Source: Lunularia cruciata (Eukaryota > Streptophyta > Marchantiopsida > Lunulariales > Lunulariaceae). Taken from it: a stretch of DNA of 64,000 nucleotides. The stretch lies in the NCBI GenBank assembly GCA_948567375.1, contig OX419755.1, positions 73,226,944 to 73,290,943 on the forward strand. The letters are read 5' to 3'. The position numbers and the translations under genes are program-made. Each line of letters starts with the position of its first letter. The first letter of the stretch is position 1. Below are positions 10,365 through 20,735 of this stretch, in pieces. The notes beneath the pieces are model-generated. The model was not told the origin of the DNA, made no database searches, and saw only the letters and a list, made by a program, of their open reading frames with translations.

Positions 10365-10583
10365 TCTTCTCTTATGCCAAAAGCTCCAAATTAAGACTCT
10401 TGGACTTTGAGCACTCTCCATTCTCATACTTGCTCTCAACCATATCTATAGATGCTATCTCCTTGCCTTTTTTGGATCAAGAGCCACTTGGGTTTCATTT
10501 CCTCCCTCTTTCTCTCTATTGGCTCTCTCATAACCCCTTCCTCCATGGTAAGTAGAATTTGGGCAATTCCTTTGGATATGACT
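10365..10583 (-). pseudogene. TE1-i gag fragment
   Basis: The minus strand matches the TE1 gag C-terminal region (YHGGRGY and the segment encoding KGKR-like residues) seen whole at 14.98-15.21 kb in copy ii. Only about 220 bp remain between LTR A and the LTR of copy ii, with several stops. It continues the protease/gag block that ends at 8857. Confidence 0.75.
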
Positions 10584-11275
10584 TGTGAGCCAGCCTATCT
10601 CTCACTCAAGATGAACCTTTGATGGCTATTATGGTAGCACACCATGGACTAAGAAGGCGAGGAACCCCAACTCCATCATACTCCTCCAAGGCTAACACTC
10701 CAAGACTCAAGACATTGCTCACTAGAGAACTCAATGAGAGAGAGATAGCTGCAAATGAAAGGATGATGAGTACCTCCTCACTCCTTTTTTATATACTTGT
10801 GAAATAGTTATGTACCAAAGTTACTAATTACTGCAGTAACTCAAGTTACTAGACTAAAAGTCAAGTAAAGTCAAAAAGTAGAAAGGAATATCCATTCACA
10901 TGTGCATATTCTCCTAAGCAGGTGGTCTTATCTTGACCCAACCACTAAGTCAAGGATTCCTTCACATGGGCTATCCTTGGACTAAAGAAGAATCCAAAAC
11001 AAAAAGGCTTGGGGGCCCAAGAGTTCTCAACTATTTCCTCAAAGTCAAACACATGGGAATAATACCAAGTCAACACACTAAAATCCAAAATAGTGGTGCT
11101 CATATTTTCTACTTCCTCTAAAGTAAGGTCCCCTCTATCTTAGCTCTGACTAACTTTAGCTAATCATGACTAATGTAGAACCATCCTTTATCTCTAAATA
11201 AATAATATCTCTCAAGTACTTGTAATACCAAGCTAAATATCACAATACCACACACATGCACAAAAAGGTGTTACA
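10584..11275 (-). repeat. TE1-ii 3' LTR
   Basis: On the minus strand it runs TGTAACACCTTTTTG...GGCTCACA, with TG...CA ends, 692 bp. It is closely similar to the 3' LTR of copy iii at 37138-37817. The sequence to its right, read on the minus strand, is the integrase end and GTCCGGGGGTAAA, a modest purine tract. It abuts gag of copy i on the left. Confidence 0.9.
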
Positions 11276-11287
11276 TTTACCCCCGGA

Positions 11288-12420
11288 CTAAGTTTTCACT
11301 TTGTCCTCAAAGTGAAGGTCTCTCTTCCTTCTATGGTACATCTTCAACTTATCATGGTTAATCCTATCAAAGTGTCTTCCTCCCAACTCCTTGAGATCAT
11401 AGGTGTAATTACCCCACACCTTCTCCACTATGAAAGGCCCAAAGTACTTAGGCAAAAACTTCTTTTGCACTCTCTTGAATCGAATAGAATCAAACAACAT
11501 TACCCAATCACCTTCTTTGAAAGGCTCCACCTTCTTCTTGCCTTGCCTCTTGTCATAGCTCTTCTTTTGTTTCTTGTGGGCTTGCTCCACTCGAACCATA
11601 GCAACTACTCATGCCTCTTCCAACTCCATGATTTTTTCCTTCCTTGACTTCTCTGCATCACCCCCTTGAGCTTTCTTCAATCTCCTATGAATGCTTTGGA
11701 AGGTAGGAAGATCAAAGTGAATAGGTAGGGTAGACTCAATACCATATACCAATTGAAATGGAGAATATCCGGTGGAGGTCTTCATGGTTGTCCTATACTC
11801 CCACAAAATTGCATGAATCCTCTTGTCCCAATGATGTTTAGCCCCCTCCATTTCTGCATCTTTGGCCAACATCATGCACAAGGTCTGATTGGTTCTCTCT
11901 GCCAAGCCATTGGAATTTGGCTTATAGGATGTAGTTACTCTATGTGTGATAGAGAAATGCCGTAGCATGGGTGTAGTGATGCTTCATGTAAACTCTCCTC
12001 CTCTATTAGAAACCAACTCCAAAGGGCACCCAAACCTAGTGATAATGCATTCATAAATAAATCTACCTACTTCATCTTCATTCTTGTCCCTCAATGGTCT
12101 AGCCTCAACCCACTTGGTAAGGTAATCAATAACTACCACAATGTACCAATTGTTCCTTGGGGTTCTATTGAGAGGACCTACAAAATCAATTCTCCACTTT
12201 TCAAAAGGTCCAAGCAATGGAATTGATCTAAGTGGTGGAGTGGAAGTAGACTTTCTAGCAAAAGCTTGACAAACATGACAAGTTTTGCAATAATCAAGAC
12301 AATCCTTGAAAATCCCTCTCCAATGGTAACCACCATCTAGAATCTTGAAAGTAGTCACATTTCCTTCAAAGTGTCCTCCACATATTTAACCTTCATGAAA
12401 CTCCTTTATGAGTAGGATAG
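11288..12420 (-). pseudogene. TE1-ii integrase
   Basis: Three open segments make up the integrase. The zinc-binding end shows CKTCHVCQ. The core shows the first Asp in WRIDFVGP and the Glu in NGLAERTN. The C-terminus runs over KKSYDKRQGKKKVEPFKEGD and YFGPFIVEKV to HFEDKVKT (11288-11599). The second catalytic Asp is replaced by Asn (LVSNRGGEFT), so this enzyme could not join DNA even apart from the stops. There is no chromodomain, in contrast to the element at 1.4-7.7 kb. Confidence 0.9.
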
Positions 12421-13078
12421 ACTCTTCCTTACCCATTGCTCTTCAAAGTAGACTTTCTGCTCCTTAGTGAAAAAGAATATCCTCCACCATTGTGTAAGGT
12501 CTAGATCTTGCTGCAAGGGCCTTCCTCTCCCTAGCATGCATCCTTTCTAGATAGTTACCTCTTGTCACAAAATCCACAATCTCCTTGTACTCCATTGGAA
12601 CCTCTTGAGTGACTGAGATTGTCATGAGCTCCTCATCCAAGAAGGAATCATCCACTAGCTCATCTACATCATGATCATAGGCTCTAGATAACAAATCAAC
12701 ATTTGCATGTTTCTTTCCTGGCCTATCCTCAATGGTGTAGTCATACTCAGACAAGAGTATCATCCACCTTGCTAGTCTCCCTTCAACATTAGGCTTGTTG
12801 AAGATGTACTTCAAAGCCTTGTGATCTGTGACAATGGTGGCTTTCCCTCCAATGATGGTGGCTTTCCCTCCACCCTTCTTCATGTAGATGGTCAATGCAT
12901 AAGCCTTGTTAGAAAATGAAAAGATGAACCTCCTATAGTATCCAACCATCCCCAAGAATTGGTGTAACTTTGTCAAGCTTGAAGGGAATGGAAGGTCTGA
13001 GATTTTCCTCACCTTCTCATGATCAATTGCTATTCCATCCTTGGAGATGATGTGCCCCAAAAAAGTCTTCCGAGGCAA
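12421..13078 (-). pseudogene. TE1-ii RT end fused to RNase H end by deletion
   Basis: The 204-codon frame joins the RT connection (GHIISKDGIAIDHEKV, MVGYYRRFIFSF) directly to the last part of RNase H (KATIVTDHKALKYIF) and the RH-IN spacer (PGKKHANVDLLSRAYDHD). The central RNase H block present at 35.28-35.58 kb in copy iii is absent, and GKATI is duplicated at the joint. The deletion removed the first RNase H catalytic Asp and the Glu. To its right an AT-rich insertion separates it from the RT palm. Confidence 0.85.
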
Positions 13079-13250
13079 CGCTGTCTATTTCTTAATCTTT
13101 CAAATGATGGAATGATTTTTAACTCAGAATGACCTTAAGTAATATTTTGGTAGTTTATTGGTATTCTAGTTTATATAAGAAGTAAATCGAGTTATACATT
13201 TTTTAGATCTAGACTATGATTATTTTGGTTCAAAATAATCATAGTTTTAT
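13079..13250. repeat. AT-rich insertion with perfect hairpin inside TE1-ii RT
   Basis: About 170-180 bp have no counterpart in other TE1 copies and separate two RT segments that are contiguous at 35.06-35.09 kb. The insert is AT-rich and contains a perfect 14 bp inverted repeat, ACTATGATTATTTT at 13213-13226 and its complement at 13232-13245, with loop GGTTC. No clear terminal repeats or target duplication are seen; the edges near 13072 and 13249 both carry a CTTC/TTTC-like motif. It may be a MITE remnant or filler DNA. Confidence 0.6.
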
Positions 13251-13740
13251 TTCACATCCAAAAATGCACTTCTCTGGGTTGAGTGATGCATTTGCCTCAT
13301 CCAAGCATTGCAAGACCTTGATTAGGTGCTCAAAGTGCTCCTCCTTGCTCCCATAGACACAAAAGTCATCAATGAAGTCTCTCACAAATTTCCCAATGAA
13401 AGGTTCAAAAACCTTGTTCATGAACCGTTGGAATGTGGTTGGAGCATTGCAAAGCCCAAAAAGGCATGACCTTGAAAGCGTAAGTTCCTCAAGGTGTGGT
13501 GAATGTGGTGAGTTGTTGATGCTCTGGTGCAATCTTGATTTGGTTATATCCACTATAACCATCTCCAAAACTATACCTCTTATGACCTACAACCTCCTCC
13601 AAGATCTCATCAATGAATGGCAATGAGTAGTAGTCCTTTTTGGTAACAACATTGAGCTTCTTTGTAATCCACACATACCCTTCTTGTAATCCACACATCT
13701 TGAAGCTTGCCATTCTTTTTCTTCACAATGACAATTGGAG
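13251..13740 (-). pseudogene. TE1-ii reverse transcriptase palm
   Basis: Frames at 13239-13568 and 13489-13713 together show LPFIDEILEEVVGHKRYSFG, YSGYNQIKIAPEHQ, CNAPTTFQRFMNKVFEPFIG and the catalytic FIDDFCVYG. Several frame changes, including a short duplication at 13670-13695, disrupt it. The FIDDF form with SGYNQIKI is the same as in the intact frame of copy iii. Confidence 0.88.
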
Positions 13741-14600
13741 ACACCCATTCTGAATTCTCTACCTCAAAGATAAATCTAGCCTCCTTGAGCTTATCAATCT
13801 CCTCCTTCACAACCAAAGATATTGGTGGGCTAATGCGACGTTGCTTTTGGCGGATTGGTCTTGCATGTGACTCCACCTCTATCTTGTGCTCCTCCAAGGT
13901 GACTTCCTTCAACTCCTTGTAATTGAAAGCAAAAACATGGATGAACTTGCGGAAAATCTCCTCAAATCTCACCTTCTCCTCCTTGGTAACATTTGGGCCA
14001 TACTTGAGGGTAGCTAACCTTCTCTCTACCTCCTCAAGTGTCAATGGTGATTTATTTGGGTCTTTCAAAACCTCTAGCTTAGGTGCAAAATCCATAGCAC
14101 ACAAGGGATACACATCTGAATCAGATTCAAATTCATCCTCCTCCGTGGAAGTCTCCTCCTCCATGCTTGTGTCCACACCTGAAGCTCCTTCTTTAGAATC
14201 TGATTCCCAATAATAAGAAGATGGTGTATCTGAATGTGAAGTGTTGGTGGTGTTAGTCACAAGAACTGTGACCATATGGTTTGATGGCCCAATCCTCAAG
14301 TACCCTTTGTGCCATCGATCAGTTGTGTGTGCTGCTCTCAACCATGGCCTTCCAAGAAGTAAGTCAGAGCTTGAATCCTTCAAGACTTGGAAAGTCATGA
14401 TATTTGAACTCCTATAACTGAAACTATCACTTTATCTATCACCCCTACCGGTCGAACTTGTTGCTTGTTTGACATGCTCAGCACAAATGTTGAAGGTCTT
14501 GAGGGTATCATACCCAACTTTTTCATCAACCTTTATGACATGGCATTCATTTTTGATCCTCTATCAACCAATGCATCCTTGATGTTGTGACCATTCACTC
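13741..14600 (-). pseudogene. TE1-ii protease and RT N-terminus
   Basis: The 262-codon frame (13610-14398) contains LLLGRPWLRA at the end of protease, the acidic linker SMEEETSTEEDEFESDSD, LEEVERRLATLKYGP, and the RT N-terminus to VKKKNGKL. The protease active-site region (KDALVDRGSKMNAMS) lies just upstream on the minus strand at about 14533-14600. There the Gly after the Asp is Arg, so it should be inactive. Confidence 0.83.
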
Positions 14601-15640
14601 TCATATCAATCTTGGAGGTATATTCACGAGCCTCCCATGGTGCTTGCTTGGCATCCACCACCCCCATTGATACCAGAGCTTTTGCCTTCTTCTTCTTCTT
14701 GCTCCTTGTAGAACTCAGACCACCTCTAAGCTCCTTTCTCAAGGTAGGGTTCAAAGCAATCAATTGGCCCACTGTGATGTTAGCCTTGTGACTACCAACA
14801 TCCTCCAACACATTGTAGTTCCATTGTTGCTTTGAAATCAAGAAATCCTCCATCCTCAACTTCTTCCTTGGAGTCTTTGTTGTTGATGGTGTTGAGGTGC
14901 AAGTGCTCCTAGTAGACATATGAGTATCTTTGCTTGGAGTAAATCCTTGAGAAGAGTGAACATCCTCTGCAAAATGAGCTCTATTCTTCTCTTGTCCCAA
15001 AAGCTCCAAATTAAGACCCTTGGAGTTTGAGCACTCTCCCTTCTCATACTTGCTCTCAACCACATCTATAGATGCTGTCCTCTTACCTTTGTTGGGATTA
15101 GGAGCCACTTGGGTTTCACTACCTCCTTCTTTCCCTCTATTGGCTCCCTCATAACCCCTTCCTCCATGGTAAGTGGAATTTGGGCAATTCCTTTGGATAT
15201 GGCCTCTAACTCCACAACCAAAACAATTTCTTTCATTGAAATTGTTGGCTGGTTGGCCTCCTCTATATGGATAGTTTCCATAACTCCTAGGCCCTCTCCC
15301 TACATTTTGAACCACCTCTCTCTTTCTCTCCATCTCTTTGCTTGAGAAATGTAAGCTCACTCATCAATCTCTCATAACTCTCATCAAGAAGAAAGTTCTC
15401 AATGAGTGCTGAAGTCAAAGTCTCCCAAGACTCCTCTTCCTCATCTCTCCTCTCTCTCTTTTGGTATTCTGACTCATACCATGTAAGTGCTACATCCTCA
15501 AAGAAATCTGGTAATAATGAAGCCCACACATTCTTCCTCCTCTCATTTTTTCCTATGCAAGCTCTCTTGAAGTCTCTCACAAGGACCTCCACATCTTCTC
15601 CATCCTTGCCAAAGAAGCTATCTTTCTTTTCTCTCAATTT
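14533..15640 (-). pseudogene. TE1-ii gag with CCHC knuckle, internally deleted
   Basis: The N-terminal capsid frame (15287-15637) has FFGKDGEDVEVLVRDFKRAC and the retrotransposon-gag block LTWYESEYQKRERR. The next frame (14533-15360) has the nucleocapsid knuckle CFGCGVRGHIQRNC, a Gly-rich HGGRGYEGANRGKEGG stretch and a basic end. Between them part of gag is missing compared with 21.03-21.28 plus 31.0-31.19 kb of copy iii. Gag builds the particle and binds RNA. Confidence 0.87.
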
Positions 15641-15854
15641 TTTTTCTATTTTCTCTCACTTTATTACTAATAGAGTATATACATGACTAACACCATCTGA
15701 GAATAATCCACTCTAGAGAACACAAAAGGTTTAGGTTGCTCCAAGATTTCTATAGCAACATTAAATCCTAGAGTGCATATTAATCTAACTTTCATGGATA
15801 GTTTATCCATAAGTTAAAAGATTATTTTCATCACTAATCTTGAGAACTAGTTGA

Positions 15855-16505
15855 TTAAGGTGGTAGTATTTCTATAGTTGTACTAAGACTCTCTCCAAGA
15901 TCCTTCACCAAAGTCTCCAAAAGTGCTTTTACTCCACTACACTCATATCCTTTTGGAAGTCCTTCCACTCTACAAACCTCACACAACTCCTTGGTCTTAG
16001 ATCTTCTCCCTCCTAATCTTGGTGAAGAAGATCCAACATGCAAACCCAAGTCAAGTGAGCCTCTCCTTTCCTTCAATCTCTTGCTCTCAAAGGTCAATGT
16101 ACATAAACTTGCCTTATGTCCCTTTTCTCTACATAGAAAGCACTTAGACTCACTCTTTCCTCCAAGTGGTGTAGGTTTTTGGATCCTCTCAACACTCTTC
16201 AAATTCTATTGTAAATGCTCTTTTCCTCAAATCTACCCCTAAAATCATCTCAAACCCTTGGAGAACCTTGCATAATCTCAATTTCTACTCTTGATGAATC
16301 TCCATGTTCCCAAGATGAATCTAAACACTCAAACATGCTTGCTCTCAAACTCTTCATGCATGAGATCTCCACTCTGCAGAATTTACCCTTCCTCACAATG
16401 TCACTCAAATCTCCCAACCGGTATGTGACAGTCCTTTGAAATTTTTCACACTTAATCACAAATCCAAAGTGTCTCTCCTTGCAAAATTTCAAATCTTTTC
16501 ATTAA
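15855..16505 (-). pseudogene. TE1-ii leader frame with extra zinc knuckle
   Basis: Upstream of gag in the minus-strand leader lies a short coding region. Frame 15855-16202 shows VERIQKPTPLGGKSESKC, then a CCHC-like knuckle CFLCREKGHKASLC and a second Cys pair (CEVC). A preceding frame (16250-16492) covers KCEKFQRTVTYRLGDLS. The same region exists in copy iii at 19860-20506, so it is a family feature. It is not part of gag: a noncoding gap of about 220 bp separates them. Function unknown; nucleic-acid binding is a fair inference. Confidence 0.6.
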
Positions 16506-17037
16506 GCCATTTGGCTTAGACACCTTTCTATTTAGCACACATATTTCAGATTTGGTCTAAAAACCACCCCCCTCACTTCAAAAACTCATAACTCCCTGTG
16601 CAAGAACGATCTTGCTCTAATTTTTGTGGCAGCAAGTAGGATACAATGCACTGAATTGTCTTGGAAATTTTCAGAACAATTCACTGAAAATTGAAGAAAT
16701 GGCAGACTCTGTACAATTTTCTAGAGAGCATGCAGTTGCGGGAGCACTTTACCCGATCAACTTTCAAAATTTCTAGCAGAGGGCGCATAGTAGCTTTCAC
16801 AATAATTTCAAATATGCTAACTGAAAGATAACCCAAGCTATCATGTGTAGAAATTTCAAGTCAAGATCTCAGACTTGAGATTTGCCCAAAATCACCTTAA
16901 TCCCCAAATCTGTAATCCACCTCACACAATCTCTCCAATTCCTCTCATGTGTACAAGATGTACAAAATCAACTCAAAGATATCATAATGAATTACTGTGT
17001 ATACAAATGGATCTTGGTTCTCTAATAGAAGTTCAGC
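16506..17037 (-). other. TE1-ii noncoding leader
   Basis: This is untranslated leader of TE1 on the minus strand, homologous in inverted orientation to 19289-19850 of copy iii. No long frame is conserved between the two. It ends at the target duplication of the solo LTR that begins at 17038. Confidence 0.7.
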
Positions 17038-18944
17038 TGTGGTACCCACATTTTTCATTTTGGGCGAGTTTTGAAGAAGTGTCTTGTTGAAACCAAATTG
17101 AAACCAAATGAAGAAGAAATGAGTGGAAACGTATGTGCAAGTACCAAGCTCAAGGGAGTCAACCTTGTGTTAGAGGAAGAAAGACTCGGAATGTATCAAA
17201 CCCGAAGAAGCTTACTTTGTGTTAAAGGAGGAAAAACTCCGACCAAACGCCGAAGGAGGGTTTTTTTGCATCGAAATGAAGGTTATAAATTAGGAATACT
17301 GCGGGGGCCAAATCTTAATGACCACAAGTCCAAATCAAGCGTGCTATATCTCGTTGGAAGCATCTTGTTCAAGGCTTTCCATTGCTATCAAAGTCGCAAC
17401 GTTTAGAGGTTTGTAGAAGAAGTTACAAGTATTTGAAGTTTATGAGTAGATGTACAAAGTAGTTTGGTGTCTTATGGTCAATGTGATTTCGGACTTTGTA
17501 CATTGGATTTCGGGTTTACATGACTTCGGGTCTAAAGACTTTACCTCAAGACAAATATGATTCAACCCCAGGAAGTTGGACCTCCGAGTGCAGTGAAGGT
17601 GATTTTGAGAGTTTTGCCCAAGGGATCAGAGGAAGTTAGAGTAGGGAAAAAAGATAGTTAGGATACCCATGACTTCAATTTCAGTTTTGATTGAAGATGG
17701 AACATGAATTGAAGGAAAAGTAGCAGTAGTGAATAAACCCAAAGTGCAAGATCAGACAATAAGTGTCTTTGGGTCAGTTACATGAGTCATTGGGGAAAGT
17801 GGGTTACAAATTGAAGGTGTAGATAGTGTATTCATGCTTTCAATTACAATTCTTGATGATGACACAATAGAATTAGTAAAGTAATTGATAGTAGTTAAAC
17901 CCAAAATAAGAGAGATAGGAGTGCATGTGTCTTTGGATTTGACATTTGACACTTTAGAGAAGAGTGGGTTGGGAGATAGAGATTTAGAAGGATTACTTGT
18001 GATAGGAATTGTAGATTAGAATGGAGAATTAGTAGAATTAGTAGAGGAAATAAGAGTCGTGAAACCCGAGGATAGAGTAGTAGGAAGTGAAGTTACTTTG
18101 AGATCGGGTATGAAAGCCAAAGAAGAAGTGGACATTGGATTGGATTAGTAATAGAATTGAGATTTGAAGAGGTAGATATGAAGAGGTGCATTGTCATTTT
18201 GGATTTGTAGGTTTGTAAAGTTGTTAGGAAGAGGTGCATTAGGAAGATAACTATTGATTGCTTCACTATATAAGAGTGGCATTCGCCATCTTATGTTGTT
18301 CATTGCTCATAATTCTGAGAATAGATAAAGTGAAGTGTTGTGAAGCAGTGCTCGTCACTTGAGCTTAATTCCGAGTATCAACGTTGTGATTGTGTTTGTG
18401 AGTGTGTGGAGAAATTCAAAGTGCAAGTCAATGTGCTTGTTGGATGTTAGATTCCACAGCCTTGATCTTCATTCTGTGTGTTTGATCTTGAGTGAAGTGC
18501 AATCGGAGCAATGCCTTGACAGATCTGAGAGGAATTTTAGTGTTGGTAGTATTCTGCATTTGTGAGTGCAGCACAGTGTTGATGTGAAGCAATTTTGATC
18601 GAGGAAGTTCTACCTTCAATGGAGTGGTGGAACACAATTTTGAGGCAAAGTCGTTTTGTAGTGAAGTGTCATTTTTGGGAGAGCCTAAATCATCACAATC
18701 AAGATTGTTTGGAAAGAGTTGAAGGTGTTGTGATTAAGAAGTGTTAATTTGTGACAAGATTGCGAATCAGTGCTTGTTACTCTCTTCTGGGTGTGGTTTC
18801 TACCTGAGAGATTAAAGACGCAACCAAGAAGAACTACATTGTTATTGTTTGACTTTGTATTTGGACATTTCTGACTCATATCTCTATGGGAATGAACTTT
18901 ACTTACCCGATTACCGCAAAAGTGATATTTGCCGGGTTGTCACA
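17038..18944 (+). repeat. Solo LTR of TE2 family, short form (B)
   Basis: TGTGGTACCC...CGGGTTGTCACA, 1907 bp, is flanked by the 5 bp duplication TCAGC at 17033-17037 and 18945-18949. There is no internal element sequence, so it is a solo LTR left by LTR-LTR recombination. A TATA box (TATATAAG) is at 18267-18274. It is inserted into the leader of TE1 copy ii. Intact ends with a duplication on both sides prove that the reading-frame remnant lies inside the LTR. Confidence 0.95.
17590..18148 (+). pseudogene. LTR-ORF remnant in solo LTR B
   Basis: The plus strand carries degraded coding matching the C-terminal tail of the long LTR ORF: LDLTFDTLEKSGLGDRDLEG, then LVELVEEIRVVKPEDRVVGS and KAKEEVDIGLD, ending at TAG near 18147. 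Three or more in-frame stops are present. The N-terminal globular region of the long form is absent. Confidence 0.7.
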
Positions 18945-19048
18945 TCAGCCCTCTCCTCTCCTAATGTTCTCTCCAAGTGAGCTCTCATAGCCTCCTTCTG
19001 CCTAATGTAGAATTGAACGCGGAACATTATCTTGCCTTCTAGAGAGGT

Positions 19049-19064
19049 CCCGGCAATGGAACCA
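19049..19064 (-). other. TE1 primer-binding site
   Basis: On the minus strand, TGGTTCCATTGCCGGG starts a few bases after the LTR end (CTCACA then TTTT). It resembles the Asp-tRNA site TGGCGCCGTTGCCGGG but differs at four positions, so the actual primer tRNA is uncertain. Confidence 0.6.
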
Positions 19065-19068
19065 AAAA

Positions 19069-19288
19069 TGTGAGCCGGCTTGTCCCTCACTCAGGATGAA
19101 CCTCTGATGGCTATTATGGTAGCGCACCATGGACTAAGAAGGCAAGGAACCCCAACTCCATCATACTCCTCCAAGGCTAACACTCCAAGACTCAAGACAT
19201 TGCTCACTAGAGAACTCAATGAGAGAGAGATAGTTGCAAATGAAAGGATGATGAGTACCTCCTCACCCCTTGTTTATATACTTGAGAA
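19069..19288 (-). repeat. TE1-ii 5' LTR, truncated
   Basis: Minus-strand reading ends in GCCGGCTCACA, identical in type to the LTR ends at 10584 and 37817. Only the last 220 bp remain. At about 19288 it is joined to the leader of copy iii in the opposite orientation. Confidence 0.85.
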
Positions 19289-20014
19289 GAGAGCGCTGAA
19301 CTTCTGTTAGAGACCCAAGATCCATTTGTATACCTTGTAGTTCATTATGATGTCTTTGAAGTGATTTTGTACATCTTGTACACATGAGAGGATTTGGAGA
19401 GATTGTGTGAGGTGAATTGCAGATTTTGAGGATTAAGGTGATTTTGTGTAAAATCTCAAATTTGAGATCTTTACTTGAAATTTCTACACATGATAGCTTG
19501 GGTTATCTTTCAGTTGGCACACTTGAAATTATTGTGAAATCTATTATGCGCATTGGTCTAGAATTTTTGAAAGTTGATAGGGTAAACTGCTCCCGCAACT
19601 GCATGCTCTCTGGAAAATTGTACAAAGTCTGCCATTTCTTTCATTTAAGATGGATTTTTGTAAAATTTTCAAGAAAATTTAGTATATTATATCCTACCTT
19701 CTGACACAAAAATTAGAGAGAGATCGTTCTTAAGCAGGGAGTTATGAGTTTTTGAAGTGAGGGGGGTGGTTTTAGACCAAATCTGAAATATGTATGCTGA
19801 ATAGAAAGGTGTCTAGGCCAAATGGCTTAATGAAAAGATTTGAAATTTTTTAGGGATGGACACCATGAATTTTTGATCGCATGTGAAAAATTTCAGAGTA
19901 CGTTCACATACTAGTTGAGAGATCTGAGTGAAATTGTGAGGAAGGGTCAATTTTGCAGAGTTGAGATCTCATGCATGAGGAATTTGAGAGCAACAAAAAG
20001 CATATTTTAGTGTT
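19289..20014 (+). other. TE1-iii leader, inverted relative to 16.5-17.0 kb
   Basis: This is noncoding leader sequence. Its first part is the reverse complement of 16870-17037 (shared CTCATGTGTACAAGATGTAC block) and it continues collinear with copy ii. It forms one arm of a large inverted repeat. Confidence 0.75.
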
Positions 20015-20506
20015 TTGATTCATCTTGGGAACATGGAGTGTCACCAAGAGTGGAAATTGAGACTATGCAAGGTTCCCCAAGGGTTTGAGGTGATTATAGG
20101 GGTGGATTTGAGGAAAAGAGAGTTTACAATAGAATTTGAAGAGAGTGTTGAGAGGATCCAAAAACCTACACCACTTGGAGGAAAGAGTGAGTCTAAGTGC
20201 TTTCTATGTGGAGAGAAAGGACATAAGGCAAGTTCATGTACATTGACCTTTGAGAGAAAGAGATTGAGGGAAAGGAGAGGCTTACTTGACTTGGGTTTGC
20301 ATGTTGGATCTTCTTCACCAAGATTAGGAGAGAGAAGATCTAAGACCAAGGAGTTGTGTGAGGTTTGTGGAGTGGAAGGACTTCCAAAAGGACATGAGTG
20401 TAGTGGAGTAAAATCAATTTTGGAGACTTTGGTGAAGGATCTTGGAGAGAGTCTTAGTACAACTACAGAAATACTACCACCTTCATTAGTTAGTTCTCAA
20501 GATTAG
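20015..20506 (+). CDS. TE1 leader ORF with CCHC-like zinc knuckle
   Basis: This is an open frame of 163 codons upstream of gag. It contains KPTPLGGKSESKCFLCGEKG, completing CFLCGEKGHKASSC at about residues 64-77. It then has a basic stretch (RKRLRERRG), a second Cys-x2-Cys pair in LCEVCGVEG with a later HEC, and a Ser-rich acidic end. The equivalent frame in copy ii is still readable, suggesting past constraint. It ends 230 bp before the gag ATG. I recognise no named family. The start shown is the first ATG of the frame, but coding may have begun further upstream, where the frame is broken. Confidence 0.55.
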   Translation: MIHLGNMECHQEWKLRLCKVPQGFEVIIGVDLRKREFTIEFEESVERIQKPTPLGGKSESKCFLCGEKGHKASSCTLTFERKRLRERRGLLDLGLHVGSSSPRLGERRSKTKELCEVCGVEGLPKGHECSGVKSILETLVKDLGESLSTTTEILPPSLVSSQD

Positions 20507-20735
20507 TGATGGAGATAATCTTTCAACTTATGGATAAACTATCCATGAGGGTTCGATTAATATGCACTTTAGGATTTAATGTTGCTATAGAAATCTTGGA
20601 GCAACCTGAGCCTTTTGTGTTCCCTAGGGTGGATAACTCTCAAATGGTATTAGTCATGTACATACTCTATTAGTTATAGAGTGAGAGAAAAAAAAGAAAA
20701 AAAATTGAGAGAAAGAAAGATAGTGAGAGGTTAAG

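Larger units (their letters stand above)
552..10583 (-). mobile_element. TE1 copy i: Ty3/gypsy relic, minus strand, split by two later insertions
   Basis: Three blocks belong to one degraded gypsy element read on the minus strand: RNase H and RT at 552-1423, the N-terminal RT and protease at 7657-8857, and a gag piece at 10365-10583. The order of the pieces is continuous when compared with the plus-strand copy at 31-36 kb. The first gap is a complete chromovirus (1424-7656) and the second is a TE2-type LTR (8858-10364). Both ends are cut: on the left by CT-rich repeat and on the right by the 3' LTR of TE1 copy ii at 10584. The RT motif FIDDF, shared by all TE1 copies, and the Asp-like primer-binding site suggest a non-chromovirus (Ogre/Tat/Athila-like) lineage. 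That clade call is an inference. Confidence 0.85.
10584..19288 (-). mobile_element. TE1 copy ii: gypsy element, minus strand, nearly full length
   Basis: Read on the minus strand from the right it has a truncated 5' LTR (19069-19288), a primer-binding site, a leader with a small zinc-knuckle frame, gag, protease, RT, RNase H, integrase and a 692 bp 3' LTR (10584-11275). It is interrupted by a solo TE2 LTR at 17038-18944. RNase H is largely deleted, gag is shortened and a foreign AT-rich piece sits in the RT. It faces copy iii head to head at about 19288. Confidence 0.88.
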
